64,000 nucleotides of DNA, taken from contig JBBDIG010000052.1 in the NCBI GenBank assembly GCA_040880525.1, forward strand, positions 1 through 64,000. Direction: 5' to 3'. Positions 44,700 to 53,893 of this stretch are shown here, one piece after another. The DNA is from Bacteroidia bacterium (GTDB lineage: Bacteria > Bacteroidota > Bacteroidia > CAILMK01 > JBBDIG01). The number at the start of each line of letters is the position of its first letter. Position 1 is the stretch's first letter. The translations under genes and the position numbers were made by a program. The notes beneath the pieces are model-generated. The model saw nothing but the letters and a program-made list of their open reading frames with translations, was not told the origin of the DNA and made no database searches.

Positions 44700-47585
44700 A
44701 TGCGTTTTTTCCCGTCTTGCCTTTTAATCTTTTTATTTGCCTTTGCCGCACTGTCAGCCCAGCAATCTGACAAAATCCCGCTCTCGCATGACGTGTATGA
44801 TAGCTGGCGGTCAATCAAAAGCCGCACTCTGAGCAATGACGGCCTCTGGGCGCTTTATACCATTGAGCCACAGGAGGGTGATGGAAAGCTGTATTTGGTA
44901 AACCTGGAAACAGCGCAGAAAATCACTTTCGCAAGGGGCACAAAAGGACAGTTTTCCTTCGATTCTGAATTTGCCATATTCATGGTAAAACCCCAGCATG
45001 ATTCACTGAAAGCTGCAAAACGGAGAAAGGTGAAAAAGGAGGAAATGCCGATTGATTCACTCTTCATTGTAAATTTAAATACAGCACAAACGGAAAAAGT
45101 GGCGCGTGTAAAAAGCTATAAAATACCTGCGGAAGGTGCCGGCTGGATGGCGTACCAACTGGAAGAAAAAATGCCGGGGTCGCAAAAAGATACAGCACGT
45201 GATACCACAACAGTCCCGGAGGCGAAATCAAAAAGCAAAACATCCAAGCCGAAAAAGGATAAGGAGAATCTGGTGCTGGTGATAAGAAATCTTGCCACAG
45301 GCGACACGCTTTCCCACCAGGGAATTACGGAATATCTTTTCTCGAAAAAAGGAACCCTGCTCGCTTTTTCTTCATCCGGCAAGGATAGTCTGCACCCTGC
45401 CGGAGTGTACATTCTTAATTTAAATGGAAACGGAAACCTTTCACAGGGTTTGAAGAAAATCTCAGGAGGTGAAGGTGAATACAAGCAACTGGCTGTAGAT
45501 GAAGCCGGAGAGCAAGTAGCCTTTGTGGCAAACAAAGACACGGGGGAAGTAAAGCAGCGGGTTTATGCCTTGTATTATTGGCAACAAAAGGCTGACAGCG
45601 CCATAATAACAGCCGATTCAGCTTCTCCGGAAATGCCGGATGGATGGTCAGTAACTGAGCATGGCAAAACCTTTTTCAGCGAGGATGGCAGCAAGCTGTA
45701 TTTCGGGACTGCGGCAGTTCCGCCCGCTGCGCCTGAAGATTCGCTGCTGGACGAGGAGAAAGTGCGTGTGGACGTATGGAGCTGGCAGGATGATTACATC
45801 CAGCCGCAGCAGTTGCTGAATGTAGAGAAGGAAAAGAAGCGCAGCTATATGGCCGTTTATGATCCACGGAAAAAGCGGATTGTACAGCTTGCACGGGATG
45901 ATATGCCTGACATCCGCCTGGCACCTGAAGCCAATGCTGAAGTGGCCGTGGGCGTTTCAGATCTGCCATACCGGAAACTGCTGTCCTATGACTGGCCGGG
46001 GTATAAGGATGCGTATCTCGTAGACCTTAGAACCGGTGAAAGGCAATTGGAAAAGGAAAAAACGCAGGCCAATGTCTCCCTCTCTCCCGGTGGAAAATAT
46101 CTTTATTGGTTTGAACCCGCCACGCAGCAATGGTTGGCACACCACGTAAAATCAGGGAAACTTTCCAACCTTACACGCGGCATTGATTCCAAATTTTATT
46201 ACGAGCTGATAGATCAACCCAGGGAACCGTGGAGCTATGGTGCAGCCGGCTGGACGCAGGATGACGAGGCTTTTCTGATATATGACCGCTACGATATTTG
46301 GGTAACAGATCCGGATGGGAAGGATGATCCCTGGAGCCTGACAAACCGTATGGGCCGCAGCCAGCAGGTAAGGTTCCGCCTTCACAAGCTGAACCGGGAG
46401 GTGCCGTTTCTGCTTACCTTTGAGCCGCTGATTCTTTCGGGATTTAATGAGGCTGACAAATCCGATGGTTACTTTAAAATAGCTTACGGCAGGAACAACG
46501 ATCCCGAGTTGCTCATCAGAGGCAACTATATGTTCAATGGCCTGCAAAAGGCCCGGAACAGCAACCGCCTCATGTATACCCGCTCCAGCTTTCAGGAATA
46601 TCCTGACCTGTGGGTGAGCCATTTGGATTTTGAAAACCCGGAGAAAATAAGCGAAACCAATCCGCAACAAGCGCGGTATCTCTGGGGATCAGCGGAAATG
46701 GTAGCCTGGCGCAGTAACGATGGCGACAACATGGAAGGACTTCTTTATAAGCCCGCCAATTTCGATTCCGCAACACAATACCCGATGATCGTTTACTATT
46801 ATGAGAGACTGAGCGATAACCTGCACCGGCACTACGTTCCCAGCCCCAGCCGATCAGTCATTAACCCTAGTTACTACACCAGCAATGGATATATCGTCTT
46901 CATGCCGGATATAAGCTATAAGGTGGGCTACCCCGGAGAGAGTGCCTACGATGCCATCATGAGCGGAACCATGAGTATAATAAATCGAGGGTTTGTGGAT
47001 GCTGATAAAATAGGATTGCAGGGGCAAAGCTGGGGCGGATATCAAACCGCTTACATGATTACGCGGACAAACATGTTCAGGGCGGCAATGGCTGGCGCAC
47101 CTGTAAGCAACATGACCAGTGCCTATGGCGGCATTCGCTGGGGAAGTGGCCTCAGCCGGCAGTTTCAATATGAAAAAACCCAAAGCCGGATTGGGGCTAC
47201 ACTCTGGGAGAATCCATATCTGTATATTGAGAATTCACCCGTTTTTAAGGCTGACAGGGTGAAGACACCGCTGTTGATAATGCACAACGATAATGACGGA
47301 GCCGTGCCGTGGTATCAGGGCATAGAACTTTTTATGGCGCTGCGCAGGCTGGAGTCACCGGTGTGGATGCTTAACTATAATAGGGATGGCCACAACCTGA
47401 CGAAACGCGCCAACATGAAAGACCTCAGCATCAGGATGCAGCAGTTTTTTGATCATTATCTAAAAAATGCCCCAATGCCGGTTTGGATGAAGGAAGGAAT
47501 ACGGGCCATTGAAAAAGGGAAAAATATGGGCTATGAAGTGGTTGAAACTGAGAAGGAACCAGCTACTTCAATTGTGGAAGAATGA
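44700..47585 (+). CDS. S9-family prolyl oligopeptidase-like peptidase, secreted
   Basis: 961 residues from ATG 44700, where a signal peptide begins (MRFFPSCLLIFLFAFAALSA). A TTG 30 bases earlier adds ten residues and is less likely. An N-terminal beta-propeller-like region (~30-680) includes a Lys-rich insert (AKSKSKTSKPKKDKEN). The C-terminal alpha/beta-hydrolase domain has GQSWGGYQTAY (Ser777), HNDNDGAVPW (Asp866) and NRDGHNL (His898), giving a full triad. It should cleave peptides in the periplasm. Longer than classical POP/DPP IV, but similar to large Bacteroidota S9 enzymes. Confidence 0.9.
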   Translation: MRFFPSCLLIFLFAFAALSAQQSDKIPLSHDVYDSWRSIKSRTLSNDGLWALYTIEPQEGDGKLYLVNLETAQKITFARGTKGQFSFDSEFAIFMVKPQHDSLKAAKRRKVKKEEMPIDSLFIVNLNTAQTEKVARVKSYKIPAEGAGWMAYQLEEKMPGSQKDTARDTTTVPEAKSKSKTSKPKKDKENLVLVIRNLATGDTLSHQGITEYLFSKKGTLLAFSSSGKDSLHPAGVYILNLNGNGNLSQGLKKISGGEGEYKQLAVDEAGEQVAFVANKDTGEVKQRVYALYYWQQKADSAIITADSASPEMPDGWSVTEHGKTFFSEDGSKLYFGTAAVPPAAPEDSLLDEEKVRVDVWSWQDDYIQPQQLLNVEKEKKRSYMAVYDPRKKRIVQLARDDMPDIRLAPEANAEVAVGVSDLPYRKLLSYDWPGYKDAYLVDLRTGERQLEKEKTQANVSLSPGGKYLYWFEPATQQWLAHHVKSGKLSNLTRGIDSKFYYELIDQPREPWSYGAAGWTQDDEAFLIYDRYDIWVTDPDGKDDPWSLTNRMGRSQQVRFRLHKLNREVPFLLTFEPLILSGFNEADKSDGYFKIAYGRNNDPELLIRGNYMFNGLQKARNSNRLMYTRSSFQEYPDLWVSHLDFENPEKISETNPQQARYLWGSAEMVAWRSNDGDNMEGLLYKPANFDSATQYPMIVYYYERLSDNLHRHYVPSPSRSVINPSYYTSNGYIVFMPDISYKVGYPGESAYDAIMSGTMSIINRGFVDADKIGLQGQSWGGYQTAYMITRTNMFRAAMAGAPVSNMTSAYGGIRWGSGLSRQFQYEKTQSRIGATLWENPYLYIENSPVFKADRVKTPLLIMHNDNDGAVPWYQGIELFMALRRLESPVWMLNYNRDGHNLTKRANMKDLSIRMQQFFDHYLKNAPMPVWMKEGIRAIEKGKNMGYEVVETEKEPATSIVEE

Positions 47586-47631
47586 ATGATTAAAATATTG
47601 AAACGTAGAAATTTATTTTATGAAAATCATG

Positions 47632-47658
47632 TATTATTATTATTATTATTATTATTAT
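47632..47658. repeat. TAT trinucleotide microsatellite (nine units)
   Basis: Nine uninterrupted TAT units lie between the peptidase stop (47585) and the next gene start (47692). A tiny frame over it would encode MKIM followed by nine Tyr, which I treat as coincidence. Such repeats vary in length by slippage, so spacing of any promoter element could vary. Confidence 0.9.
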
Positions 47659-47691
47659 TGAAGTATCAAACTAACTATAACCCACAACCAA

Positions 47692-49395
47692 ATGTCAATC
47701 AAAGAAATATTATTTCCGTCTTTACTTTTTCTAACCTGGGTCGCTCTTGATGCACAGGAACTGCATAAAATAACTGCGATTGGAGGGGAATCGAATATTC
47801 AGAATATGCGGACAGCGCCTGACGGGCAGGGGAACCTTTTCGTTTTAGCCGAATATCTTGGTCCTGTAAACCTGAATCCCTGGAGTGTGCAACCGGCAAT
47901 ATATCCAACGCTCTCCGGGGGGCCCTCAAGCTATTTTATCGCCAGGTATGGGCCGGAGCACGAGCTAGATTGGGGGGCAGTAATCACTTCTTCAACCGGT
48001 GCCTCTTTTAATACCCTTTTGATGACCAAACAGGGAGTTATCCTTTCCTTTCATTTTTCGGCTGATTCAGCCCTTTTTCTTTCCGGGCAGGATTCTGTAT
48101 GGATCGCCAGGGCAGGTGCTCATACTTTAACCAGCGGCCTGCTGATGCTGTCATCTACAGGCAAGCTCCGGTGGTATAAAACTTTCGAGGGCATTGGTTT
48201 TCATTCCTATACACAGAATGAGGTATTGTTGGAATCGGATTGGTTCTATTTAAATGGAGGATTTTCATTTTTTATGGATAGTACTGTCTTAGGAAGTTTT
48301 ACGGTACACAAAAAGGATGGAGAAAATTTCATTATAAAGATGGATACCCTGGGCAACTTATTGCTGGCAAAAAATATCCCGCTGCACCTGAGGTTATTGT
48401 ATGGAAATGATCACCGGTGGTACAGCTTCTCCTATTTTCAGGATAGTGTGGAAATAAATGGCAATACCCACCATGCCGCTTATGATGACGAGGCTTATTT
48501 AACACGGCTGAACAGTAGCGGGGGCTTTGATTGGTTCAGCACTTTTCCGCTAAACAAGCGACTGAGCAATTATTACCTGACCCAATCGCGGAGCAACCGA
48601 ATATTATTAGCCAGTGCAATAACCAGTGCTATCGGTTCTTCTGACACAGCTTTCGTAGTGTTTGAGAACGACACCATCCGCAGTACCGACTCAAGTGGCA
48701 CGCAACTGCGCTTTATTGCTGCCTTTAAGGACAATGGCGAAATGGAATGGCTGAATGCTTATGGCAATCAGTATTCGGGGATTTTTGAGCACATTGCTGT
48801 AGATGATGATAACAACATACTGGTAGCGGGACATTATCATACTTTTGCGAGCCTGAATGGGGCTTTGCTGTATGGAACCGCTGAGAATAGTTTTTTGGCA
48901 AAGCTTGATAGCAATGGATATGGCATCTGGGCGAAAAACCTTTCGCAGCCTCAACCCAGGCTGCAAGATGTTGCCTCGGATGGGAAAGGAAATATATATG
49001 CTGCCTTCAACCTCCTAGTTGATGGCATCCTGGACACAGTACCCGTTTCAGAATCCAGCTCCAACGGCAAGCTTCTTCTTGCCCATTTCAGGGATACGGC
49101 ATTGATTACAGGCATAGGAGATAAGGCGGAAACGCCCGGAAATGCGCTGCTGGTCTACCCCAATCCTGCTACAGATTTCGTATATCTGGTTCCTCCGGCT
49201 ACCGGAAACCGGTCATTCGAAATGGTGCTTTATGGCGTTACCGGCAATGTGATTCAAAGAAGAACTTTTCGCAACCCGGAAGAAATCCGGATTGATCTTT
49301 CCGGACTTTCACCCGCAGTCTATTATCTGAGTTTGAGTTCCAGCGAAAAAACCTGGTTCACCAAGGTTGTAAAAATCGGAGGAGAAGACAATTGA
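47692..49395 (+). CDS. Secreted SBBP/propeller-like protein with T9SS type A sorting domain
   Basis: 567 residues. A signal peptide ends about WVALDAQ. The body has repeated propeller-like blades (GLLMLSSTGKLRWYKTFEG, KMDTLGNLLLAKNI, AAFKDNGEMEWLNAYG, AKLDSNGYGIWAKNLS), each with an aromatic-rich W-x(2,3) ending. The sorting domain carries LVYPNPATDFVYLVPP, YGVTGNVIQ and AVYYLSLSSSEKTWFTKVV. Surface or secreted protein of unknown ligand. The upstream microsatellite may influence its expression. Confidence 0.86.
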   Translation: MSIKEILFPSLLFLTWVALDAQELHKITAIGGESNIQNMRTAPDGQGNLFVLAEYLGPVNLNPWSVQPAIYPTLSGGPSSYFIARYGPEHELDWGAVITSSTGASFNTLLMTKQGVILSFHFSADSALFLSGQDSVWIARAGAHTLTSGLLMLSSTGKLRWYKTFEGIGFHSYTQNEVLLESDWFYLNGGFSFFMDSTVLGSFTVHKKDGENFIIKMDTLGNLLLAKNIPLHLRLLYGNDHRWYSFSYFQDSVEINGNTHHAAYDDEAYLTRLNSSGGFDWFSTFPLNKRLSNYYLTQSRSNRILLASAITSAIGSSDTAFVVFENDTIRSTDSSGTQLRFIAAFKDNGEMEWLNAYGNQYSGIFEHIAVDDDNNILVAGHYHTFASLNGALLYGTAENSFLAKLDSNGYGIWAKNLSQPQPRLQDVASDGKGNIYAAFNLLVDGILDTVPVSESSSNGKLLLAHFRDTALITGIGDKAETPGNALLVYPNPATDFVYLVPPATGNRSFEMVLYGVTGNVIQRRTFRNPEEIRIDLSGLSPAVYYLSLSSSEKTWFTKVVKIGGEDN

Positions 49396-49430
49396 TGAAA
49401 GCCTTCTCCAATGGCGGCCGGGACGGGGCT

Positions 49431-50180
49431 TTAATCTTCCACTTCCGGATACCAGTTCAGTAACCGCACCTCAATTTTTTTGCTCCCATCGCTCACCAGG
49501 GTTTTGAACTTTTCCACATCGCTGAACCGGTTGTTGGCTCCGCGATAGTGGTAAGGGTAAACAATGGCGGGCTTAAAATCGAGCACAGCGTCAGCCGCCT
49601 GCTCCACATCCATCGTGTATGGCAGATTCATGCAGACAAAAGCCACATCTATATTTTTCAGGCCCCGCATTTCCGGTGTGCCTTCCGTATCCCCAGAGAT
49701 ATAAATGCGCTTGTCCCCAACTGTCAGCACATATCCGTTTCCATCTCCTTTCTTGTGTCGCCCACCTTCGGGGAGGTTGTACATTGGGATCGCTTCTATT
49801 TTCACCGCGTTCCAATTTGTAGCTTCCCCATTGCTGATGACGGTTTTCCGCTTAAACTCAACTCCGGTCAATCCATCCACTACCGTCTGGGGTGCAAGCA
49901 ATTCAGCATTAGTAAGATCCAGTTCATTGAGCGTACCGGGGTCCAGGTGGTCGCCATGCGTGTGGGTGATCAGCACCAGGTCAGGAGGCGGCAAGACCTC
50001 GTAGCGTTCAGCGCCTCCGTAGGGATCAATATAGATCGTCTTTCCATTCCATTGAAAAACCAGCGATCCATGAAAAACCGGGGTGATGGTGATGGTGCCC
50101 TCTTTAGCCGTGATCGTTTGCTTCTGGCACAAAGCAGGTTGCCAGAAGAATAAAATAAGGGGTAGGATAAGATATTTCAT
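49431..50180 (-). CDS. Periplasmic MBL-fold metal-dependent hydrolase
   Basis: 249 residues. A signal peptide (to about QPALCQ) is followed by FQWNGKTIYIDPYGGAE and the metal motif LITHTHGDHLDPG (HxHxDH). Further ligands lie in IYISGDTEGTPEM and YPYHYRGANN, as in UlaG-like MBL hydrolases. Substrate unknown; export suggests an extracytoplasmic role. Convergent with the 47692 gene. Confidence 0.87.
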   Translation of the reverse strand: MKYLILPLILFFWQPALCQKQTITAKEGTITITPVFHGSLVFQWNGKTIYIDPYGGAERYEVLPPPDLVLITHTHGDHLDPGTLNELDLTNAELLAPQTVVDGLTGVEFKRKTVISNGEATNWNAVKIEAIPMYNLPEGGRHKKGDGNGYVLTVGDKRIYISGDTEGTPEMRGLKNIDVAFVCMNLPYTMDVEQAADAVLDFKPAIVYPYHYRGANNRFSDVEKFKTLVSDGSKKIEVRLLNWYPEVED

Positions 50181-50243
50181 TTATACTGATTTTTTGGTTG
50201 TTAAAGGTGAAGGAAATAAATGTGTGTTTTGTTTAGGGGGGGT

Positions 50244-50408
50244 TAGACACTAAGGCTCGAAGGCACAAAGCTTCACTAAGTTTTTAATTATTATGTTTGA
50301 ATTATTGGGTAGGGGGATTTAGAGATTTTTGCCACAAAGACACGAGGGACACAAAGTTTCACTAAGATTATTTACTATAAAATGAGAAAAGGTTTTTAGG
50401 CACTAAGT
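50244..50408. repeat. 'cactaaggcacaaag' repeat cluster, left (plus orientation)
   Basis: Two full units (50244-50280 ending CACAAAGCTTCACTAAG, and 50331-50366 CACAAAGACACGAGGGACAC then AAAGTTTCACTAAG) plus a partial GGCACTAAG at 50400. The region 50181-50479 has no gene. The same motif appears in reverse orientation at 55801-55905. Confidence 0.75.
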
Positions 50409-50479
50409 TTTAAAATTAAGATAATAATAATAACCATTAACCATTAATCCTTGAAATTAATAAATAACTCAAGTTTATT

Positions 50480-52642
50480 TTAATTTGCTTGTGCTTGTAG
50501 TACCAGTGCTCCTTCCTCTGCGAGGTTGCGGTAGGGGCGGTTCATTTCTTCTAGTTTTGCCATCCATTTTTCGCGCGCATAATAGCTACTGCTTCCATCT
50601 ATGAGGATTTGCCGACAATCCACCTTTTTAAGAAAACCGGAAAAATCTTTTGGACCATCTCCTTTTATTAATAAATAATCCACGCGCACTTTATTTACCG
50701 GGGTTTGTTGGTTTTCGTTGGCTATTAGAAATGATATTTCCCCGAATTGAATAAATGGAAATTCGATGCAAAGTTGCCCGTAGTTCAACGGACTTTCGTG
50801 CAGGCATTGTTTGCGCCAGTTGCTTCCCCTGATGCCGTTGCTCCATAAATGCCGCATGATGTGGAATTGCTGTTTGCTCTCCTCCGCCAGCAGTGCGGAA
50901 TCGGCCACAAACCATCCTTCCCCCTGCTGGATGAAATTAAAAGCGGTGCTCCCGCCAATGTTATGCACCACTACTTCCTGCTGCTGCACTCCCTCCCATT
51001 TCGCCACCGTTTCCTTCGCCAGGAATATTATTGCAAAAAAGCATGTGGCCAATACGTACCGGCTGCTTCGTAAAAAGAAAGCGGCAGCGCAAAAAGCAAT
51101 TATAAAATACACGAGGAATGTATCAGCAATGCTCAGGTACAACTGGCTCAGGAGTGCGCCCGGAAGGTAATTGGCCCAGGCAATAAATGAATTAAGGCCG
51201 GAAAGGATGCCATTTAACAAAAGTGAAGAAAGCCAAAGCAGTGGGGCAAAATTAACCGCTTCAAAGAAGAGCATTGGAAAACCGGTAGAAAGGACGAAGA
51301 ACGCTGCCGGAATAACGACCAGGTTGGAGAGCAGGAAATAAACCGGGAACTGGTTAAAATATAGCAGTGCCAATGGGAATGTGCCGATCTGTGCGGCAAT
51401 CGAAACGGTGGTAATCGCCCACACCTTCTCCGGAAGCCACAGCTTCCAGTTGATATTAATAACAGGTATGCTTTTATCCTTTTCTGGGAAAGGAATAAGC
51501 GCATAAAGTTTTGGTTGAATAAGCACGATGCCGAGCACAGCCGCATAAGAAAGCTGAAATCCGACCTGCATAATGAGAAAAGGATTGATGAGGAGCAGCA
51601 ACAGAGCCGAGGTGAAGATGGAGTTGTAGATGCTGGTGTAGCGTTTTAGGTTTTGCCCGAAAGCTACGAATGTAAACATGGTGGCAGCCCGCATCACGGA
51701 AGGTGAAAGGCCCGTCAACAAAGCATAGGACCAGAGAATAACAATAAGAATAGCGAACCGCAGGTAATTGCCATAACGCACCTTTTTAAAAAATCCCAGC
51801 AACCCTTGAAAAAACACATAGATAATCCCCACATGCAAGCCCGATACAGCCAGCACATGCATGGCTCCGGTAGCTGCATACATTTGCCTTACCTCGTTGC
51901 TGATCTCATCTTTAACGCCCAGGAGTAGCGCAGAGGCCACCGCAAATTCATCCTGCCCGGAGATATGCTTTCGGAGGTATGACAGCAGCGTTTCCCGGAT
52001 GCTGACCACTTGCTGCATTAACGCGTTTTTCTGATTCGGCAGGCCGGTAAGCCGCCAGTCACTCTCCTTCAGGAAGCTCCGGTAATAAACCTGGTTAAAA
52101 TACATGTATTGCTGATAGTTGAACTCACCGGGATTCATGGGTGGCGGTATTTCACGGAAGTATGGTTTCACGGCCAGCACCTCGCCATAAGCCGGTAAAC
52201 CGGCCGTGTCCGAAACTTTGAGATAAAGCTGCACCTTGCCTTTCACCGGCTTCAAGTCCTCCTTTCCGAGAAGCGCCAAGACATTCGCCTTTGCTTTATA
52301 GGTTTTAGCCCCCCGGGCCAGCGGCTCATCAAGGCTCACAAGGGCCAGGCTATATTTTTCATTAAGATGATGGCCATAAAAACCGGGACGTAATGGTGCG
52401 GTATTGAACAGGATCATCAGTCCGCCCAGGAAAAACATGAATCCCTGCAGGGGAATACCCTTGAGCCAGACCATCCCTGTCGGCAGCGTAACGAGATGGA
52501 AAAGGAGCCCGGCCACAGCAAACGTAATAGCCCCTGCAAAGGCCAGCGGAAATGTGAACAGTTCCAGGTAAACTGCGCTGAGCAATCCTGCCAGATAAGG
52601 CAGAAAAGCCTTGAGAATGGGCACCCTCCGGAAAAATGCCAT
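50480..52642 (-). CDS. comEC: ComEC/Rec2-family DNA uptake channel protein
   Basis: 720 residues. An N-terminal membrane/OB-like region (DUF4131-type) is followed by the competence domain with LLGVKDEISNEVRQMYAATG, AMHVLAVSGLHVGIIY and LTGLSPSVMRAATMF, typical of ComEC. About ten transmembrane helices are visible. The C-terminal ~150 residues are soluble but carry no HxHxDH metallo-beta-lactamase motif, so the nuclease-like domain of Gram-positive ComEC is absent or replaced. Predicted to move single-stranded DNA across the inner membrane. Confidence 0.9.
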   Translation of the reverse strand: MAFFRRVPILKAFLPYLAGLLSAVYLELFTFPLAFAGAITFAVAGLLFHLVTLPTGMVWLKGIPLQGFMFFLGGLMILFNTAPLRPGFYGHHLNEKYSLALVSLDEPLARGAKTYKAKANVLALLGKEDLKPVKGKVQLYLKVSDTAGLPAYGEVLAVKPYFREIPPPMNPGEFNYQQYMYFNQVYYRSFLKESDWRLTGLPNQKNALMQQVVSIRETLLSYLRKHISGQDEFAVASALLLGVKDEISNEVRQMYAATGAMHVLAVSGLHVGIIYVFFQGLLGFFKKVRYGNYLRFAILIVILWSYALLTGLSPSVMRAATMFTFVAFGQNLKRYTSIYNSIFTSALLLLLINPFLIMQVGFQLSYAAVLGIVLIQPKLYALIPFPEKDKSIPVININWKLWLPEKVWAITTVSIAAQIGTFPLALLYFNQFPVYFLLSNLVVIPAAFFVLSTGFPMLFFEAVNFAPLLWLSSLLLNGILSGLNSFIAWANYLPGALLSQLYLSIADTFLVYFIIAFCAAAFFLRSSRYVLATCFFAIIFLAKETVAKWEGVQQQEVVVHNIGGSTAFNFIQQGEGWFVADSALLAEESKQQFHIMRHLWSNGIRGSNWRKQCLHESPLNYGQLCIEFPFIQFGEISFLIANENQQTPVNKVRVDYLLIKGDGPKDFSGFLKKVDCRQILIDGSSSYYAREKWMAKLEEMNRPYRNLAEEGALVLQAQAN

Positions 52643-52724
52643 GCTTGTTTTCTTAGGTTAGGATTTATCCTTTTGGAATCAGCTAATCTAAGAAATAATA
52701 TATGATAATCTGAAGGTTAGAGGA

Positions 52725-53207
52725 TTATAAAGCTGTCCTTTGAGAAGAGCGCAGTGCGGCCGGGCTGCCTAAGAACATTATCCTGTGGAGAATTCCTGCT
52801 TCTTCAAAAATTTTTCCCTCTGCCTTGAATCCATGTTTCTCATAAAATTTAATAACCGGCAACTGAGCATGGAGATAAACAGGTTTGTTCAACCGGCCGG
52901 CATCTGAAACGACTGCATTGACGAGTGCCTTGCCGATGCCTTTGCCACGGTATTCCTTCAAAACAGCGAAACGCTCCAGTTTGACTTTTGAACCGGTTTC
53001 GCGCCACCTGGCAGTGCCTGCCGGCATATCATCTATCGTTGCAATATAATGGGTGCTGGTATTCTCAAATTCATCATATTCTTCATCGGGTGCCACCTGT
53101 TGTTCTTCAACGAAAACTTTTCTCCGGATCATGAAAACCTCCTCCCGCTCCTTCTCATTGCGCACCTGGCTTACGTTTATCGCAGGAAGATCTTTCATCG
53201 CGCTCAT
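52725..53207 (-). CDS. GNAT-family N-acetyltransferase
   Basis: 160 residues. The acetyl-CoA-binding loop is KEYRGKGIGKALVNAV (Q/RxxGxG/A), preceded by FAVLKEYRG and followed by HAQLPVIKFYEKHGF; this resembles the ElaA/YjcF group. Target amine unknown. Its ATG overlaps the stop of the outer-membrane protein gene by 4 bp (ATGA), making it the third cistron of the cstA operon. Confidence 0.88.
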   Translation of the reverse strand: MSAMKDLPAINVSQVRNEKEREEVFMIRRKVFVEEQQVAPDEEYDEFENTSTHYIATIDDMPAGTARWRETGSKVKLERFAVLKEYRGKGIGKALVNAVVSDAGRLNKPVYLHAQLPVIKFYEKHGFKAEGKIFEEAGILHRIMFLGSPAALRSSQRTAL

Positions 53208-53893
53208 TCATTATCCGGTTCATCGGGGGCTTCGTCCCTTGCCGGAGCAGGGGTGAAGGCACCAAAATGGTAGCCGAAACCTACACTGAACAGACGGTGA
53301 AAGTTGAAGGTAAAATCATTGCTGCTGCTCTGCTCCAGAGGTGGTATTTCATCTGTGCTGATGCGCGAGTTGCGGAATGCACCATAGCAACCCACCTCAG
53401 AGGTAACAGAGAAGCGCGGAGAAATGCGGAACTGAACGCCCGCTACCGGACCCAATCCGATCTCCCATTCCCGCTCTACCAGGGCTACAGGATTCAGGGT
53501 GTCAATAGTTTCACCTGTGTAAGTAACATCATATAAGAATACAACATCGCCACCAATAAACCATTGCCAGCGCATACTGGGCGAATTGAACTGATACTGG
53601 TAGCCGGCATTGAGCCCGCGCACCCAATACTTTTGCGAAGCAGCAGGAAGAATATTGAAGTTAATGCCCATGCGCATCGTCTGCTCCGGGGTCAATTTAA
53701 TCTTGTAGGCAATATTCCAGAATAGCTCTTCACCCCTCACTTGCTGCACTTTTTCATCAGATTCAAGCCGTATATCAATACCGGGCGAATTAATACCAAA
53801 ACTCAGTTCCTGGCCATAAAAGGGCTTGATCTCATCCTGGGCCAGAACATGCATCGGTAATACCAGTAATAACAATACCCAAAGGTTTTTCAT
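53204..53893 (-). CDS. Outer-membrane beta-barrel-like protein
   Basis: 229 residues from ATG 53893, where the signal peptide MKNLWVLLLLVLPMHVLAQ begins and which overlaps the cstA TGA by 4 bp. A longer frame to 53968 lacks a sensible leader. Alternating strands with aromatic belt residues (QMRMGINFNILP-like, YQYQFNSPSMRWQWFIGG, FHRLFSVGFGYHFG) suggest an eight-stranded porin-like barrel. The tail is Pro/Asp/Glu-rich. Function unknown; coupling to cstA hints at shared induction under carbon limitation. Confidence 0.75.
   Translation of the reverse strand: MKNLWVLLLLVLPMHVLAQDEIKPFYGQELSFGINSPGIDIRLESDEKVQQVRGEELFWNIAYKIKLTPEQTMRMGINFNILPAASQKYWVRGLNAGYQYQFNSPSMRWQWFIGGDVVFLYDVTYTGETIDTLNPVALVEREWEIGLGPVAGVQFRISPRFSVTSEVGCYGAFRNSRISTDEIPPLEQSSSNDFTFNFHRLFSVGFGYHFGAFTPAPARDEAPDEPDNE

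Noticed and set aside
47620..47661. Mini-gene encoding MKIM plus nine tyrosines
   Set aside because: It is simply the translation of the TAT microsatellite; no ribosome-binding site or homology supports it.
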